A DNA stretch of 64,000 nucleotides, from the NCBI GenBank assembly GCA_030490835.1, contig CM059977.1, positions 15,037,399 to 15,101,398 on the forward strand. Reading direction: 5' to 3'. A program made the translations under genes and the position numbers. Under the pieces are notes generated by a model. It saw only the letters and a list, made by a program, of their open reading frames with translations, did no database searches and was not told the origin of the DNA. This stretch comes from Annona cherimola (taxonomy: Eukaryota; Streptophyta; Magnoliopsida; Magnoliales; Annonaceae). Shown one piece after another: positions 23,537 to 37,301 of the stretch; within the stretch, counting starts at the first letter, position 1, and the number at the start of each line of letters is the position of its first letter.

Positions 23537-24234
23537 AGATAACGAGGGACATATGAACATTGTGGTCACAATCATTAAGGAAATGATTGGACAGAGGAGG
23601 ATGAAATGGAATAAGTGAGAGTAGGACGAGAAAATCAATTATTCTCTTATATTTTTTTCATATAATTATTTTCATTTTTTTACTTTACTCTAACTTTATT
23701 TATATCATGTTCATTTCATTACATTCTCTCCAATTGTATCTATAGAAACACTTAAATTTTGTTAATTAAACAAATTACACAGGCAATAGGAGAAGCGTAT
23801 ACGGGACCAAAAACTCCCATCAAACACTTCAAGGCAAGGGGCGGAACTGGTTAAACCATATCCTACCCGCATCTTGGGGCTAACACTTGGTTGGATATTT
23901 TGGACGGCCAAATCTATCTCAGGCTCTATGGTCCACTTTATAAGGCACTCCATAGTCCACACTCGGGCTAAAAAATGGATGTCCCCATTCTCAAGCGTGT
24001 GTAAGACGCGCTCCGGTATATCATACGGGCTACCCGCCTCCGCTCCTGTACAACGAAGATTCCAAAAAAGTTCTATTGGGCCCACAAGCGTCATCTAGGA
24101 AAAGGACAAGGACCATGCGCATGGCGCCTTAGAATGACTCCAGTGACCCTCTCCTTACAATGCGCTGCTAATACTTGAAAAACGACTCACTTTGGATAGG
24201 TGTGTATGGCAACAACGAAAAGTTTTCTAACTAA

Positions 24235-24736
24235 GGGTGTGTTTGGTTGGGGGTCGCATTGATAGAAAATGATGTGATATAATAGGAGTAATGATGAAAA
24301 GTAAAGAGAATAAAGTTAAAATAGATAGGTTAGTTGTATAGATGATTGTATAGAAATGATTGAAAAGTATGGTAGTTTATATAGGAAAATGTGAAAAAAT
24401 AATTAAAAAATAGAGTAGTTATGGAGAGTGAAAAGTTTTAGATTGAAAAGTTTTTGTTGACATGTTTATATCCCAAACAAACACACCCTAAAATTTTTCA
24501 ATCTAAAACTTTTCGTTCTCTATAACTTTTCTATTTTTTAATTATTTTTTTATATCTCCCTATACAAATCACCCTACTTTTCAATCATTTCTACACAATT
24601 ACCTATATAACTAACCTATCTATTTTAATTTTATCCTCTTTACTACTCATCATTACCCTTATCATATCACATCATTTGACAACTTTTATTCTTCAAAACT
24701 TTTCACCAAAAATTTTATCCATTCCCAAACACACTC
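24235..24736. mobile_element. Two Tourist-like MITEs in inverted orientation
   Basis: The first copy (24235-24488) has ends GGGTGTGTTTGG and CAAACACACCC with TAA on both sides (24232-24234 and 24489-24491). The second follows at once in the opposite orientation and ends CCCAAACACACTC at 24736, before TTA. Its left terminus is missing or merged. Together they form an inverted pair with arms of about 240 bases. Confidence 0.7.
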
Positions 24737-24739
24737 TTA

Positions 24740-27700
24740 CCCTTATACGTCATATCGCAAGTGAAACATCTCACGAATCAGGCGAGGTGATGATAGTTTG
24801 TCATCTTCTTACGAAGACCGTGTTTGCTCCGAGACCGTACACCTGGCGGGCATCTACCGCTATTTCTACGTCCGAAGTCCGAACCGCTCAAGGGAGGGAA
24901 AAATCCAGAAGTGATCTGGCTTTGGAAAAGTATGGCGGACTCATGCGCTAGTCTCTACCTACTAATAGAACGTCCTGCTTCCCAAGGCGACGTTCCCCGC
25001 CCCCCGCGTCCCGCCATTGCTCCGTCTCGACTCTCGACTCTCAACCGCACATCACCCACCGCTTACGGAAGCACATCTCGCACCTCCACTAGGAGGGCCA
25101 AAAAAAGAACAATTTTGCATGTAATCGTATTCGTTGAACATGGCATTTAAGAAAAATCAACGGCCCTCCCCATACTAATGCGGGAAATGAGAGTCCCACG
25201 GCCCAACAAATAGATGCAAACTTAACATCTCAAAATATAATCTTTTGCAAATTTGCGATATCTGGATGGACCGTGCTAAGATCGTTACAACATGCAAATA
25301 TCGGACCGAGGATAACAAAATCAATTACGACACTCGTTTCAGCACCAAATATATGCAAAGACGACGCATGCAATATATGTTGCAATTTCACAACGATATC
25401 TGGCTTGATTATTTTCTGAATGATTTGTGATCAAGTTCAGCTGATGAATTTACGGATGGAAGTATTTTCCATCACAACCATGAATGTTCATGCGTATTGA
25501 AGCAGCCAAAAGAAGAGCATCGACATTCAAAGGATTAAGAAGAATAAAAGATATCTAACAGAAAATCCATGTTTTTATCTTTTATTTGTGGTGGATTTAT
25601 CGGGTATAATCAACCAGAAAGCTGGAAAATTCATCTTCTGGATGGTTCAGATCATTGAAAAATGCTTAAACGTCGAAAACACTGAAGTACAGATTTATAT
25701 AGCGAACGATAATATATATCTTCAAAGGGACTCAAAATAAAAATATTCTTCACAGAAACACCCATATTTTATCTTTTTATTGTGAATGGTATTATCTTTC
25801 AAAATTTTGTTCGTCTTTTAGATGGTTTGGATGGTTGAAAAATGGTCGGACATCGGAAATCCAGAAGAACAGATATAGAATGATAAAAGCGATATATCTA
25901 CACACATACATAGAGAGAGAGAGGAAACTCCAGGGCATGCAACACAAAAGCTAGAATGAGTGCCTCCTGAGAAAGATGTGCAGTGGAGAAAGATGAAGAA
26001 GATCATGCATGAAAGCATACACGACGCCGATGGACTCCGCGGTTGCATGCAAGCAAGAAGGGACATGGATAAGAGCCCATCACCCTTCCACCCACAGGGG
26101 CTGTTTGACATGTGATCCAGATCGTTGATCTGACTATTCTAGTCATTTTCAAAAACCTCCGGCAAAAATCCACAGTGATTGACATCAGATCAACGGTGTG
26201 GATGGCCTAACCATGGTTCTTGGAGGTGGTATTCAGGGAAAAATAGAAAACGCCCATCTGTTGAAAATGGGAGACGGTTATTTTTCTTTTTCTTTTTCTT
26301 TTTTAAAAAAAAAAGGCTACATGTTGGTGCTTGCATGCAAGGAAATGGACGCAACATCGAAATAAAAGGCAAGATAAGCAATAGATATTACGAAAGAAAA
26401 AGGAAGGAATGGAGAATGAAATGGGTTTTCTCACAGAAAGTTACCAGGGCAGGATTTGTGTTGTCGTTGAAAGCCAGAAAAAGCTCCACCTTCCATCACC
26501 CTTCCTTTCTATGCTTCTCTAGGTGATTTGGTGTGTAGAGCAGCTCGGCTGGCAGAGCAGAACTCTATTTATGCCATGCAAAAAGATAATCCACTTGGCA
26601 AAAACTGGCGTTGGAAACGAAGAACCGGCGAGAGCCGGTGGAAGCGGGTCCTGATGAGGGCCCCTGCACCCTCGCATCCACCGGCTGTACACGGTTGCAG
26701 GTTTTACATCGTTGGGGTTGCATTTTCAAAATAACATAGGAGAAAACTCGCAAAGAAAACACGAAAAAAGAGAAAATTGGAGGGTGAAACATTCTAGTGC
26801 TCTAGCGGAATAGGATGCCCGGTGCTCAGGTGCTGGCAAGTTGCACACATAGACAAACAATTTCAAAGTAAAAAATCCATCTTTCATCAAGTTTATCCTC
26901 TAATTTATCAACACTTGTCTGCTAAGATAGATGATCATTGAATGCCTTCCCATATTAAGCCATGTGGTAATTTAAGGGCGACGGCGACGGCGACGACGAC
27001 ATATTATGATAAACGTAATTATAAATATTTTATATTTTAGAATATTTTTATTCTATAAGTACTATTTTTAGTGTTACTTTTTATAAAACTTAACATATTC
27101 TTGAATATTTTTTAATTGAGTCAAAATTTGAAGTCTTTCATTTGAATTGCATGTAGATTAAAATTATTTGAAGAGATTTTCAATCTAAATTTCGTATAAT
27201 ATTTTTTATTTGCATAATGCTTGTTATAGGTCATAAGAAAGGAATAAAAAGCATTCTCTTTTGTAAAGATACATTCTTTAGTGGATTGATTTACTTATAA
27301 TCGACTCTAGCAAAAATCATTTTGTATGAATGTCATTTCACATGAAGAAATTGTGCAGATAAAGGTAAAGTTAACAAAATATTAAAAAGATTAAGAAGGT
27401 TAAAAGATTTACGTAAGGAACGGTTAAGGATATTCCACACTCTTTTCAAAGTAAAAAATGTTTTCTAAAAATCATGATAAAAAGCCTTTTCTATTGAAAA
27501 TGTAAATTTGTACAAAGCAGATAGTGTATATGTAATAACAATAAGTGACATGGCAATTTAATTAACTCTACCATTTATAAATATTCTTTTTCATTATTAG
27601 ATATTACCATTAATCATTTTTTATTTTTTAATAAAAACTTATTTTAATAACACAAGCATATACTGTACTTTCTATGTATTGAATGCAATTACGATACATT

Positions 27701-28690
27701 TTATTATTGATAACTAAAGTTATTATAATTTTTATTGTAAATAATAAATAATTATTAATGTAGTCAACTTTCTAATTACAATCATTCAAAGTCCCTTGCA
27801 ACAATAGAATGCAATGTAGTTGCACCACATAAATGCATTTGCATTGATTATGCAAGCCAACATTTCAAAAAAAACCGAAAGAAAGAAAGAAAATTTAGCT
27901 ACCTTATTCTGAAATAAATGTTGGTGAGGAGATACAGCACAAGACTTTTTTCATATTATAAATCTAAAAAGAAAGAAAAGGTAATTTTTTATGGATATTC
28001 ATATATTCATCATCTCAAGTTATATTGAATTTAGGCTCCTAAGATATTTTTATAATTTACTAACAAGATTTTACACACGTTCTTACAATTTTTACTAATA
28101 ATACTCTATAAACATCTTTCCAATATTTTTATTTTTCTTCCTGTCTCAACTGGTGGATACTCTCAATGAAGAGAATAACGTTATCACTCTACATACAAAA
28201 TGTCACTACTAAAATTTCAGGTAAAAACACCATTGTCATTGGTCAAACCAGAGTTTCGCCTATATGGGAAATGAATTTATACTACGACGGCAAAGTACCA
28301 ATTGGGAGTAATCCTAATTAGCCGTAGGTGCCAACAAATGTCTGCCTTGCCTAGGTTTGACTCTTCCCATGGTGAGAGTAACATTTATGGTAGAGCATTA
28401 TCTTTAGTAGAGATAAATGTTAGCATGTTATAACATTGTACACCAATGAAAAAAAATGATTTTTTAAAGTGGAGGCAACCAATCAACGCGATTGGAATCT
28501 CCGTGCCGAAGAAATGATAGCCACTAACGCGAACCCGGGCTTAACTCTGAATAGCATAAAAGAGGAAGTGATTCTCCTTCCCTAACCCAACACTAATTAA
28601 GAAGAATCCAAGCTATTAACAACATACATTTGTTTCATATGCGTACAGCAAATGCTTCATGTAATGTTGATATTAAGAAATGCAAACTGG
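24740..28690. other. Gene-free stretch
   Basis: I found no convincing coding sequence. Short ORFs near 24.8-25.1 and 25.2-25.4 kb have no domain, splice context or homologue I know. A (CGACGG)-like tract lies at 26978-27000, and CT and A runs at 26280-26315. The interval 27.0-28.2 kb is plain AT-rich sequence. Confidence 0.5.
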
Positions 28691-28692
28691 CC

Positions 28693-28693
<1 letters not shown>

Positions 28694-28732
<39 letters not shown>

Positions 28733-29055
28733 TCTGGTGCAGCATCGCTGAAATAGGCCCCACATGATCATGAAATCATGATCTACTCCACCCATTGTAT
28801 TTAGAATAATGTATTCTATTACCATACCAATTTTCATCCCAATTAGATATGTATATGGCCCCCATCTGAAAATGGTATAAATCCAACGTAATAAAATAGT
28901 TTGATGTAAATAACAACTTTAAAGTATCTGATTTGGATGAAAATTGGTATGGTAATAGAATACATTATTCTAAATACAATGGGTGGAGTAGATCATGATT
29001 TCATGATCATATGGGGCCCATTTTTGGGCTACTGCACCGGAACAGCTCTCTCTCT
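28694..29055. mobile_element. TA-embedded foldback element forming a hairpin
   Basis: A (TA)n tract (28694-28730) precedes, and a TATATATATATA run (29057-29070) follows, a unit with two inverted arms: 28755-28848 and 28925-29020. The arms differ at only about five or six positions over 95 bases. The spacer is 76 bases. The sequence belongs to the family at 15.7, 18.5 and 19.7 kb (ACTCCACCCATTGTATTTAG). RNA from it would fold into a long near-perfect hairpin. Confidence 0.7.
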
Positions 29056-29070
29056 GTATATATATATATA

Positions 29071-32000
29071 TTTATATAAGTGCATGATAAAAACGGACAG
29101 TTAACAATTATAAAAGACCCAAACTAAAATTCAGAAGTAACATCGCCAAGATTGAAATCTAGGTATGTGTCTTTTATTTTTCAACTCGAGTTACCTTCGC
29201 AGCGTTTCAATTTAAGGAGTATTTGACATTGTAAGAGTGGAATGTAAATTATACTAATTAAGATGAAAGCACAAAGTTAACAAAATTAATTAGCTAACTA
29301 TCTTAATTTTCTATTTCCTTTATATTTTAATAGTTTTCTCTTATATTTCTATACTAATAATCTATCTATTCATACTTTGATCCCATCGTATTCATTCCAT
29401 TCTTACCATTTAGGTTTTATCAAAGAATTGTTTATATGTAATAAATGGTTGCCATATTCATTTAATTGGGCTATCTATTTTCCAAAATAGTGTTTATGTA
29501 CCACCCTTGTCTATTGTTCATTTCCCAATGTTAAAAGTCTAAAAATACACTATTTTGAAGAACAGGCCAAAAAAGGACAGCGAATTGAAAATGTATCATT
29601 GTTTCCAATTCATTTGACACTTGGTCTATATGTCCTTGACTAGATATTGCTTTAATGGGCCACTCGATTAAAACTGTATTCACCAATTTTTAACTTTGGG
29701 CTTTTTTCATGTAATAAAAATGGACAAAATTAGCTAAATGGTATTCTAATGTACATGTTATAATTTTCAATGTCAAAATGGGTTGGTTGATTTAGTATCT
29801 TAGCTACACGTATTCTAGTTAAATACAACAGTTTCCCCTATACTACTGATTTCATTAGAAGTACTCTTTAGTATATGGTTATCTAGATCCATATATTCGA
29901 CGAGCTTAGGTTAATTATGTCCCATGCCTTGAAGAATTTCAATATCTAAGTTAATTTATCAAAGAAGAGAAAAGATAATAATTAAACTAATGCAAGAGTT
30001 TTCAAAATGTAATTAAGGACCTTAGAAATCTGGTAATATAAGTTCATTCCTTATAAAAGTGAGAATCATCTCAAACAAAATGATTTAGTAAGTCATTTGT
30101 AATAATTAACCAGGCCCCTCAAAATTCTTGCCAAACGGATGGTTTAAATTTTAAAGAACAATTCGATAGAGATTAAAGAGACAAGAACGGGCTTGAGAAA
30201 ATTTTAATTCCAACCCGTAAAGAATTAGGCCACCTATTTAAGGAAGAATATACACACTTCCAAGTTTTTGTATTATCACATGTCATCTTAGGCAAGTGAT
30301 CTGGTTTTGAAACCCGGCATGGGAGCTTTATCTCCCTTTTAATGTTTGAGAGCTTGTGGTCTCTCCTTTAATACTTGGAAATTTATGGTCACCGCTATTG
30401 ATGTTTAGGAACTTGTAGTCTTTTTATTTGAATCTTATGAGAATTATCTCAAGACTTAATTGTAAGATGTATTAAGATATCATGTAAATACCCTAATAAA
30501 AAGTTTTTATTTTTATTCTAACAAGAATTAAAACCCTACTTAGACACTACACATGAACAACAAATGTCTCATAGTAGAATCGAAAACTATTATTTCGTTG
30601 GGCAAGTCTAGGCAAATATTTTAATTTGACTCATGCTACGTAGTTGAATTCCAACATAGAGACATGAAAGGGAATGACACAATATCAGTCCATCAAAGCT
30701 ATTGTCAATGTTGGAAATCAGTCTATGGTGATGGTTCAATTCCCACATTAAAGCATTTGGTTCTTCCAAAAAAAAACCATGTACATATATATAATCATGA
30801 AATGGTTAGTGCTAATAAAATCACATTTGACCCATTATAAACCACAAATAAAAAATTAAATACTTTCCAGCTTGAAAAATCATCAAGCGTCTAACTGTTA
30901 TTTCAAATGCTTTTTTTGTTGAATACTCAACACAAGAGAACTGCCCCAAAAGACCATCATATACTTGTAGCATATGCATGCAAGCTTATCAAGGAGTAGT
31001 CTTGAACTATACATATATCTATTCTCAAAATCAATAGTCAAAAATCGATAGAAAAACTTCTCTACCTTTTAAGGAAAATAATTTCTTGATAATGTTAACT
31101 TGTCAATTTTCATGAAAATTAATCATTCGGGTCATCCATCATGCATTAGTGCAACTTCTTTGGCTATTTTTTAAAATCAATTAGACATATTATGTCTAAC
31201 CTAAGAGGTCTCAAAAACTATTAATGAATTACATCTAACATATATACATTCATTTCTTCCCAATTTCTATCATTATATTCTTGTTTATCATTTCCTTTTC
31301 TTTTTTTATGAATATTATTTCCTTTTTTTAATTTTAACTACTAATTACATTTCGTGTACAATTAACAATCTTCCTTCTAAAAATAATTTCACTATCACTT
31401 CTGAAAGATTCTCATAAGTAGAGTTTCACACCACATTAGAGATTACATGTTTTCAAACTCTATTAACTATTTGGACTTTTTTTGTCATTGGTCTAACCTT
31501 CAAGTGTCTCATCTTTTCTTGGAAGTAATTGCTATGACAGAAGAGGTTCTAAAATATCTTAAACATTTAGGTCACAAAAAAGCTAACTGTGCATATCTAT
31601 TTGCACTGAAATTAGATTGAGATAAGAATTCAATATATGGCTCTGTCAGTTGTTTTGGTTTTCATGTATGGTACATGCTGGAAATGAAGAACAGTCCCTG
31701 TAGACATGTAAGATAACTAAACCACTGAACCACAAAACCTTTTAGAGGTTGTGGCATACCCTACTATTGCAACGAGGAGGAAAGGAAAAGAATCCTTATA
31801 TTCATGCACCAAGAAAAGTATCCTAACCTACTCCCCCCTCCCACACACAACTCTAACATTTCTCCCACTTACCTATAAAAAGTAAAGACTCGTGCTCTCC
31901 ACTCGCTTGCACCACATCCAAAGACTTTGCACTAAGCATAGAGAGGTCTCTTACGTCTTTATAATCCCACACCAAGCTCAAACATCTTAGTTACGTCATC
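29071..32000. other. Gene-free AT-rich stretch
   Basis: No coding region, RNA gene or bounded repeat could be supported. The sequence is uniformly AT-rich, with stops in all frames at short spacing. Confidence 0.5.
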
Positions 32001-32014
32001 CTCTCTCTCTCTCC

Positions 32015-32124
32015 ATGCATAGCTTGTTCATACTTTTGTTAACGCTAATGGTAGTGTCACTGATATCAAGCCAAGTGCTTCCATCACTCTTTGTTGCTCT
32101 CCTCATGCTAGCTTCCATACTCAG
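32015..32124 (+). CDS. Possible first exon of a small secreted peptide precursor
   Basis: An ATG after a CT-rich leader opens 36 codons, MHSLFILLLTLMVVSLISS and onward, giving a strongly hydrophobic signal-peptide-like start, then a GT donor (CTCAG^GTATCTC). A phase-compatible acceptor at 32427-32428 would join it to a reading frame ending in basic residues and GGYSADHGPWLHA (stop 32595-32597). Another acceptor (ACCGCAG, ending 32258) gives a different short tail. The mature region matches no peptide family I can name with confidence. It may be an unrecognised peptide gene or a chance ORF. Confidence 0.3.
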
Positions 32125-32599
32125 GTATCTCTTATAACTTGCACTTACCCTTCCATCTGAACCTCTCTAACCTTTTCTGCCTGTGTGGTTGACGTGTTCG
32201 CCCTATACATATCATGCATGGACATTGTTCCATTTACCTTGTTCCATCACTACCGCAGAGTTGGGTGTGTCAACGTGAACGGTTCGGGATTGAGTGTTGT
32301 AGCATGTCTTTGGGAGTATGTGGGTGTATCAGAATAATGGTTTGAGAATGATAATGGATAAAGATGTTTGATCATTTCATAGGTGTTTTCATTCATCGAT
32401 GTGACGACATGTTCACACACCTAATTAGTGATTACAAATGGATTATTTTGAATCCTCCACGTTTGCATGAAGATTCATGGGGAAACAGCCTACAATCATC
32501 AACACTCAACAAGAAAAGCATTCTTAATGTGGTAAGAAAATCTAAGAGGCAAAAAGGGGGATATTCAGCTGATCATGGTCCGTGGCTCCATGCTTGAAC

Positions 32600-35500
32600 C
32601 CTTTTTTGATCTTCAAGATCTTAACAAAGACTTTTTTTGTTGTCTTTCATGCAACATCAGTATTCAGTAGATAATAGCTCTGTTCCAATGACTTCTGCTT
32701 CTGGTGGCATATACTTAAGCGAAGGTGATGGCCCCTTTGTAGCTAATTAACTATACGCCTCCTAGTAGCCTTTTAGTAAATTTGAAAGTAGTATGCTTAT
32801 ACTGTTAGGTCCTAGGCCAAAATGAATATCCATGTAGGAAAATTATTGCACGCTTTCCGTGATGAGTCATGGGACCCTTGAATAACAATGGTGAGAGCTA
32901 GCGCAAAAGATCTTTGCAGTATATATCTTCATTCGAATATTACTACAAGACAAAATTAACATATTAAGGATATGTTTGGTAAGTGATAAAATTTTTATGA
33001 AAAGTTTTAGTATAAAATTTTTTGAATTGATAGAAAATGATGTGATATAATAAGGATAATAGTAATGAATAAAGAGAATAAAGTTAAAATAGATAACAAG
33101 TTAGTTGTATAAGTAATTGTGTAAAAATAATTAAAAATATGACAATTATATAGGAAGATGTGATGAAATGATTAAAAAATATAATAATTATAGAAAGTGA
33201 AAAGTTTTATAGTTTACTAAAGAGGCCTCAAAAATAAAATTTTGGAGAAACATACATCATATGCTGCCCTTACTAGTTAAAATTGGTATCAAATAATCCT
33301 CTATAACATATACCTTGCTAACTCTCATTACAAATGCCAATAACTAGATGGTTTACGAATACATCATCATCATATATAAAAAAAACTCTTTTCATTTAAA
33401 TTTATACTGTCTATTTTGTAGATTATGTTACATTGTTGTTATGTGTCTTGAAATGACTTGCGGCATCTTATATCATGGATCCATGCTATTTAATTTAAGA
33501 ATATGTTCAGATAAAAAATAACAGTAGCACAACGTCAACCCCAGAACCTTAATTGGGAGAGGAAGAGTTAGATATAGTTTAAAGGCTACCAGTAATGACA
33601 AAGGTATGTATTGTACAAAAGCATTCGAACAATCTAGTGCGGTAACACACGAGTGAAACACAAGTAATTTCAACAGCCCTCAAAAAGAGACTCCACACTA
33701 TATCACAAAAAGAAGGAGAAAAATAAATCATGAACAGGAAATTTATTGAAAAATGACACACCAAGATAACGTTTGGTATGTTAAACTTTTGTGGAATTGT
33801 GAGATAGAGAGAAGTGGGAAAGAATATTTTGAAAATTATATAATTGATATAAAATGATGTGGATAAAGCTAAAATAAATATTATAGTTGAAAGGAAAAAT
33901 CATTGGAATATGAAGGTAAAATTGGAGAACATTTGATAAAATAGATTTTGATGGGATGAGGGATAAAGGAAACATTTTAGGAATTATATGATTGATATAA
34001 ATTATAAGGATAAAGCTATAATAAATAGGATAATTAGAAGGAAAAATAATCGAAATATAGATGTAAAATTGAAAAAAATAACGTTGTTAAGTTGTTAAAT
34101 CATTTGTGAAAAATTGTATAGGAGATTCTTTCCCACAATTTAGCATCCTATACTACCCATCTTTATTACCAAAAGAGCCATTGGAAAATAAAATTATTGG
34201 ATCAATAAATTATTCATTAGAAAACGTGCCCCATACTTCTCCATCTCATCCCACGTATCAACTATCCAAACGTGCCCCAGCTTTCTATCCACTCAGGTGC
34301 ATTTGCACATGTTCCCAACGTGAACGATTCGGTAACAAAAGCATTATCATAATTAAGAAAAAAATCTCTTATCTGTAAAAGTATGATCATAATTAATAAA
34401 AATTTTCTTTATATATATTTTTCTTTTCTAACAAATACAAATTTTTAATTAGCTGTAAACAAGAATCGTTAAAAATCAATTTTCTTATGGTGTTTGTATT
34501 AAGGCTTAAGGGATTCCTTTGGCTAATTTCTAAAACCTAAAGGGATCTGACATGACATTGGGGCTTAACTATAATTTCACAAATTCTATAACGTACATAT
34601 GTAGCTGGGTGTAGGGGACTAAAAAGCCATGAAGGACAAGCTCATGGATACACGCTAGAGATGGGTGTCAGCCGGCTACGTGGACTTAACAGGCTTCACC
34701 GATCGTCCTCTTGCGACAGTTTGGAAAATGTCCTAATCTGCGTTTATTGTTTTATTGGTTAATCTGCTTTTATTTAATGTGGCAATGCCCGCCCAACTTC
34801 CTTATTTTGAGAATTATGAAGAGAGACGATATGCAGAGAATTATGAAGAGAGGATATACAGATTACAGATTTAGTCTTGACTTTTTTAATCCTCTTTTTA
34901 ATTGGAGTAAATTTAGTTTTGACATTTTTATTCCTCTTTTTAATTGGAGAATCCAAATTCATCTAAATGTCTGATATTTAGATGATTTCGGGGAATCCCA
35001 CTAGTTTTAAAAGTTGAAAAAAGTGATGAATTTTCCTTTTATTTTTATTATATTAATTGATGTGACAAATAACCGAAACAGTTTTCTTCATTATTATTTA
35101 TATTTTCAGCCATTCTTATCTCTATTTCTCCAAATTTCCTTTCCTTCTTCTCTCACACATCTATTCCCACAACCTATATTTAAAATCCAGAACCAAGATG
35201 TTGTTGGGTTACAAATGACACTGTACAGGTGATCAACTGCTAGAATTCATTGAACTTTGAACCTGTACCATTAAAAAAAAAATCAAATGTGGACCACTAA
35301 TCAATAGCTGAATTACAGCTCGAGCGTGAAATGATCAAAGTGCATTTTGGTTCCAAACCATAGATGGAAGGACTCATGGAAATTATGGGACCACACCACC
35401 AGTACAACTAGATAGTCTTCGTTCGTCGAGTCTTTAGCCCTCCGATTAGCAGGAACCAATGTGCAGGGACCGCTGACCAGGTGAAATGAAAGCACAGATC

Positions 35501-37290
35501 AGCTCAATTTACTATACTAGCGCGGTGGGAACTGGGATAACATGGTATGTACACATGCAGAGAAGACTGGACAATGAATGACATGAAGCCCGGTCTTCTG
35601 AGATGTGGGCAGACATTTAACAGTCTCTATGGTACGTATCATTTGTAAAGTTGTGGCCCCATATGCACCAAACATCGAAGACTCGAAATCAGCGGTATTT
35701 GGAATGAGTCAGCCCAGGGTTTTTACTACTCACTCATGAGAAGCCCAGCGATGGCATATCCTGATTTGTGATGGGCATATATCTAAATTGCCTTTCAGGA
35801 TTGGCAAATGAAAATTCTACTGGTTGTGTGTGAAATGCGGTGGCATTGGTGCAACCACTGAGGGTGAAACTTTGTAGGCTTGGTCGAGTTCTTGCTCTTT
35901 TATATTAATACCTCATTCGTAAAAGTTTTACTTTGCTTTATTCACAGATCGATTCAGTTTAATTTTAGTTTATCCTGTCCATGTGAACGACAGAGCACTT
36001 CATTTTAAGTTCCAATAAATTTGAATTCAGATTCCAAATTAGTTCCTAAAACTATGGGTGTGTCTAGATAAAATAAAAACTTTTTCCATAAAAACTTTTC
36101 ACTCTCACAAACTTCTATTTTTTAATTATTTAATTATATTTTTATAAACCGTTATCTTACTTTTCAATCATTTCTACATAACTATCCATATAACTAACTT
36201 ACTAACTTACTAATTTTAAATTTTTTTTTTTTACTCTTCATTACTACTATTATATTACATCATTTTACCATTTCAAAAAAATTTTATATAAAAAATTTAT
36301 CATTTTCTAAACACACTAAAATAGAAAGTATGAGAGTGAAAAAAGATGTTATTAACATTATTGCTAGTAGAACAACTTGATCCATTATATGCCTGTTTGG
36401 CCCAATGTTTAAATAAGATAATTATGCCTATTTTAATTGAAATGTAGTTTTGTAAAATGGTTGAAATCAAACATATGAAATAGCGATTTCAAATCACGAT
36501 CATGAAAATTTGCCATCGCAATTAAACTAAAAATTCATGATTTCTTATTAACATTTGAATAACTAGTGTGTGTGCATATACAAATGTAAGAGGTTCGAAG
36601 TTCGAAACTGAACTAGAGCATTAAATTCCATCCCAGTTAAAAAAATCATGCTTTTGCCACTTATAAAATCTACTCTCACACATTGCCTTGGAAAAGTTAA
36701 AATTGTCACTACAAACTTAAATACTATAAGCTAAAAACTAGATATTTTGGACAATATATTAGTCATAATGGTGATATGAGATTTCATCTTTTATTCATTG
36801 ATTTGAAAATTCTAAAAACAATGGTACTCTTTTAAAATATGGTCAAATTCAAAAATAGATATATAAATTGGTGAAAAAATCCTTTTCAAACCCAACTTGT
36901 GGAAATATGCATAATTATAACCAAATTTCAACCATAAAAATAAAAAATCATGTGAAATAAAATTTGTTAGAAATTTTTATATTAAATAAAAATTAAAATG
37001 ATTTTGAAACTTGTTTGCATTTTAATGCTATAAAATCTATTTGTAATTAATAATGTATATTAAGAAATATTTTTATTATTAAACAGCTCAATTTTAAAAT
37101 ATGGTTGTGGGCGACATTTATAACTCATTTCTAATTTGGGGAGGATGAGTTGAAATTTCTCATTCTCAAAAACAAAAATTTCATTTCCAATACATTACTA
37201 ATTTTACCTTTTCAATTTGCACTACTAATTTTTCATTCTAAAAATAATTTAATACATCTTAATGTACAATACTACTTTTTGATTTCTCAT
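32600..37290. other. Gene-free stretch with two degraded Tourist-like MITEs
   Basis: Degraded copies of the Tourist-like family lie at about 32970-33215 (GGATATGTTTGGTAAGTG, right end lost) and 36056-36317 (GGGTGTGTCTAGATA to TCTAAACACACT). The remainder shows no gene. Short ORFs at 34.1, 34.7 and 35.0 kb lack domains or splice context. Confidence 0.5.
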
Positions 37291-37301
37291 CCCGTTCCAC
37301 T

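Noticed and set aside
26978..27000. GAC/GGC triplet run
   Set aside because: Short simple repeat outside any reading frame of interest.
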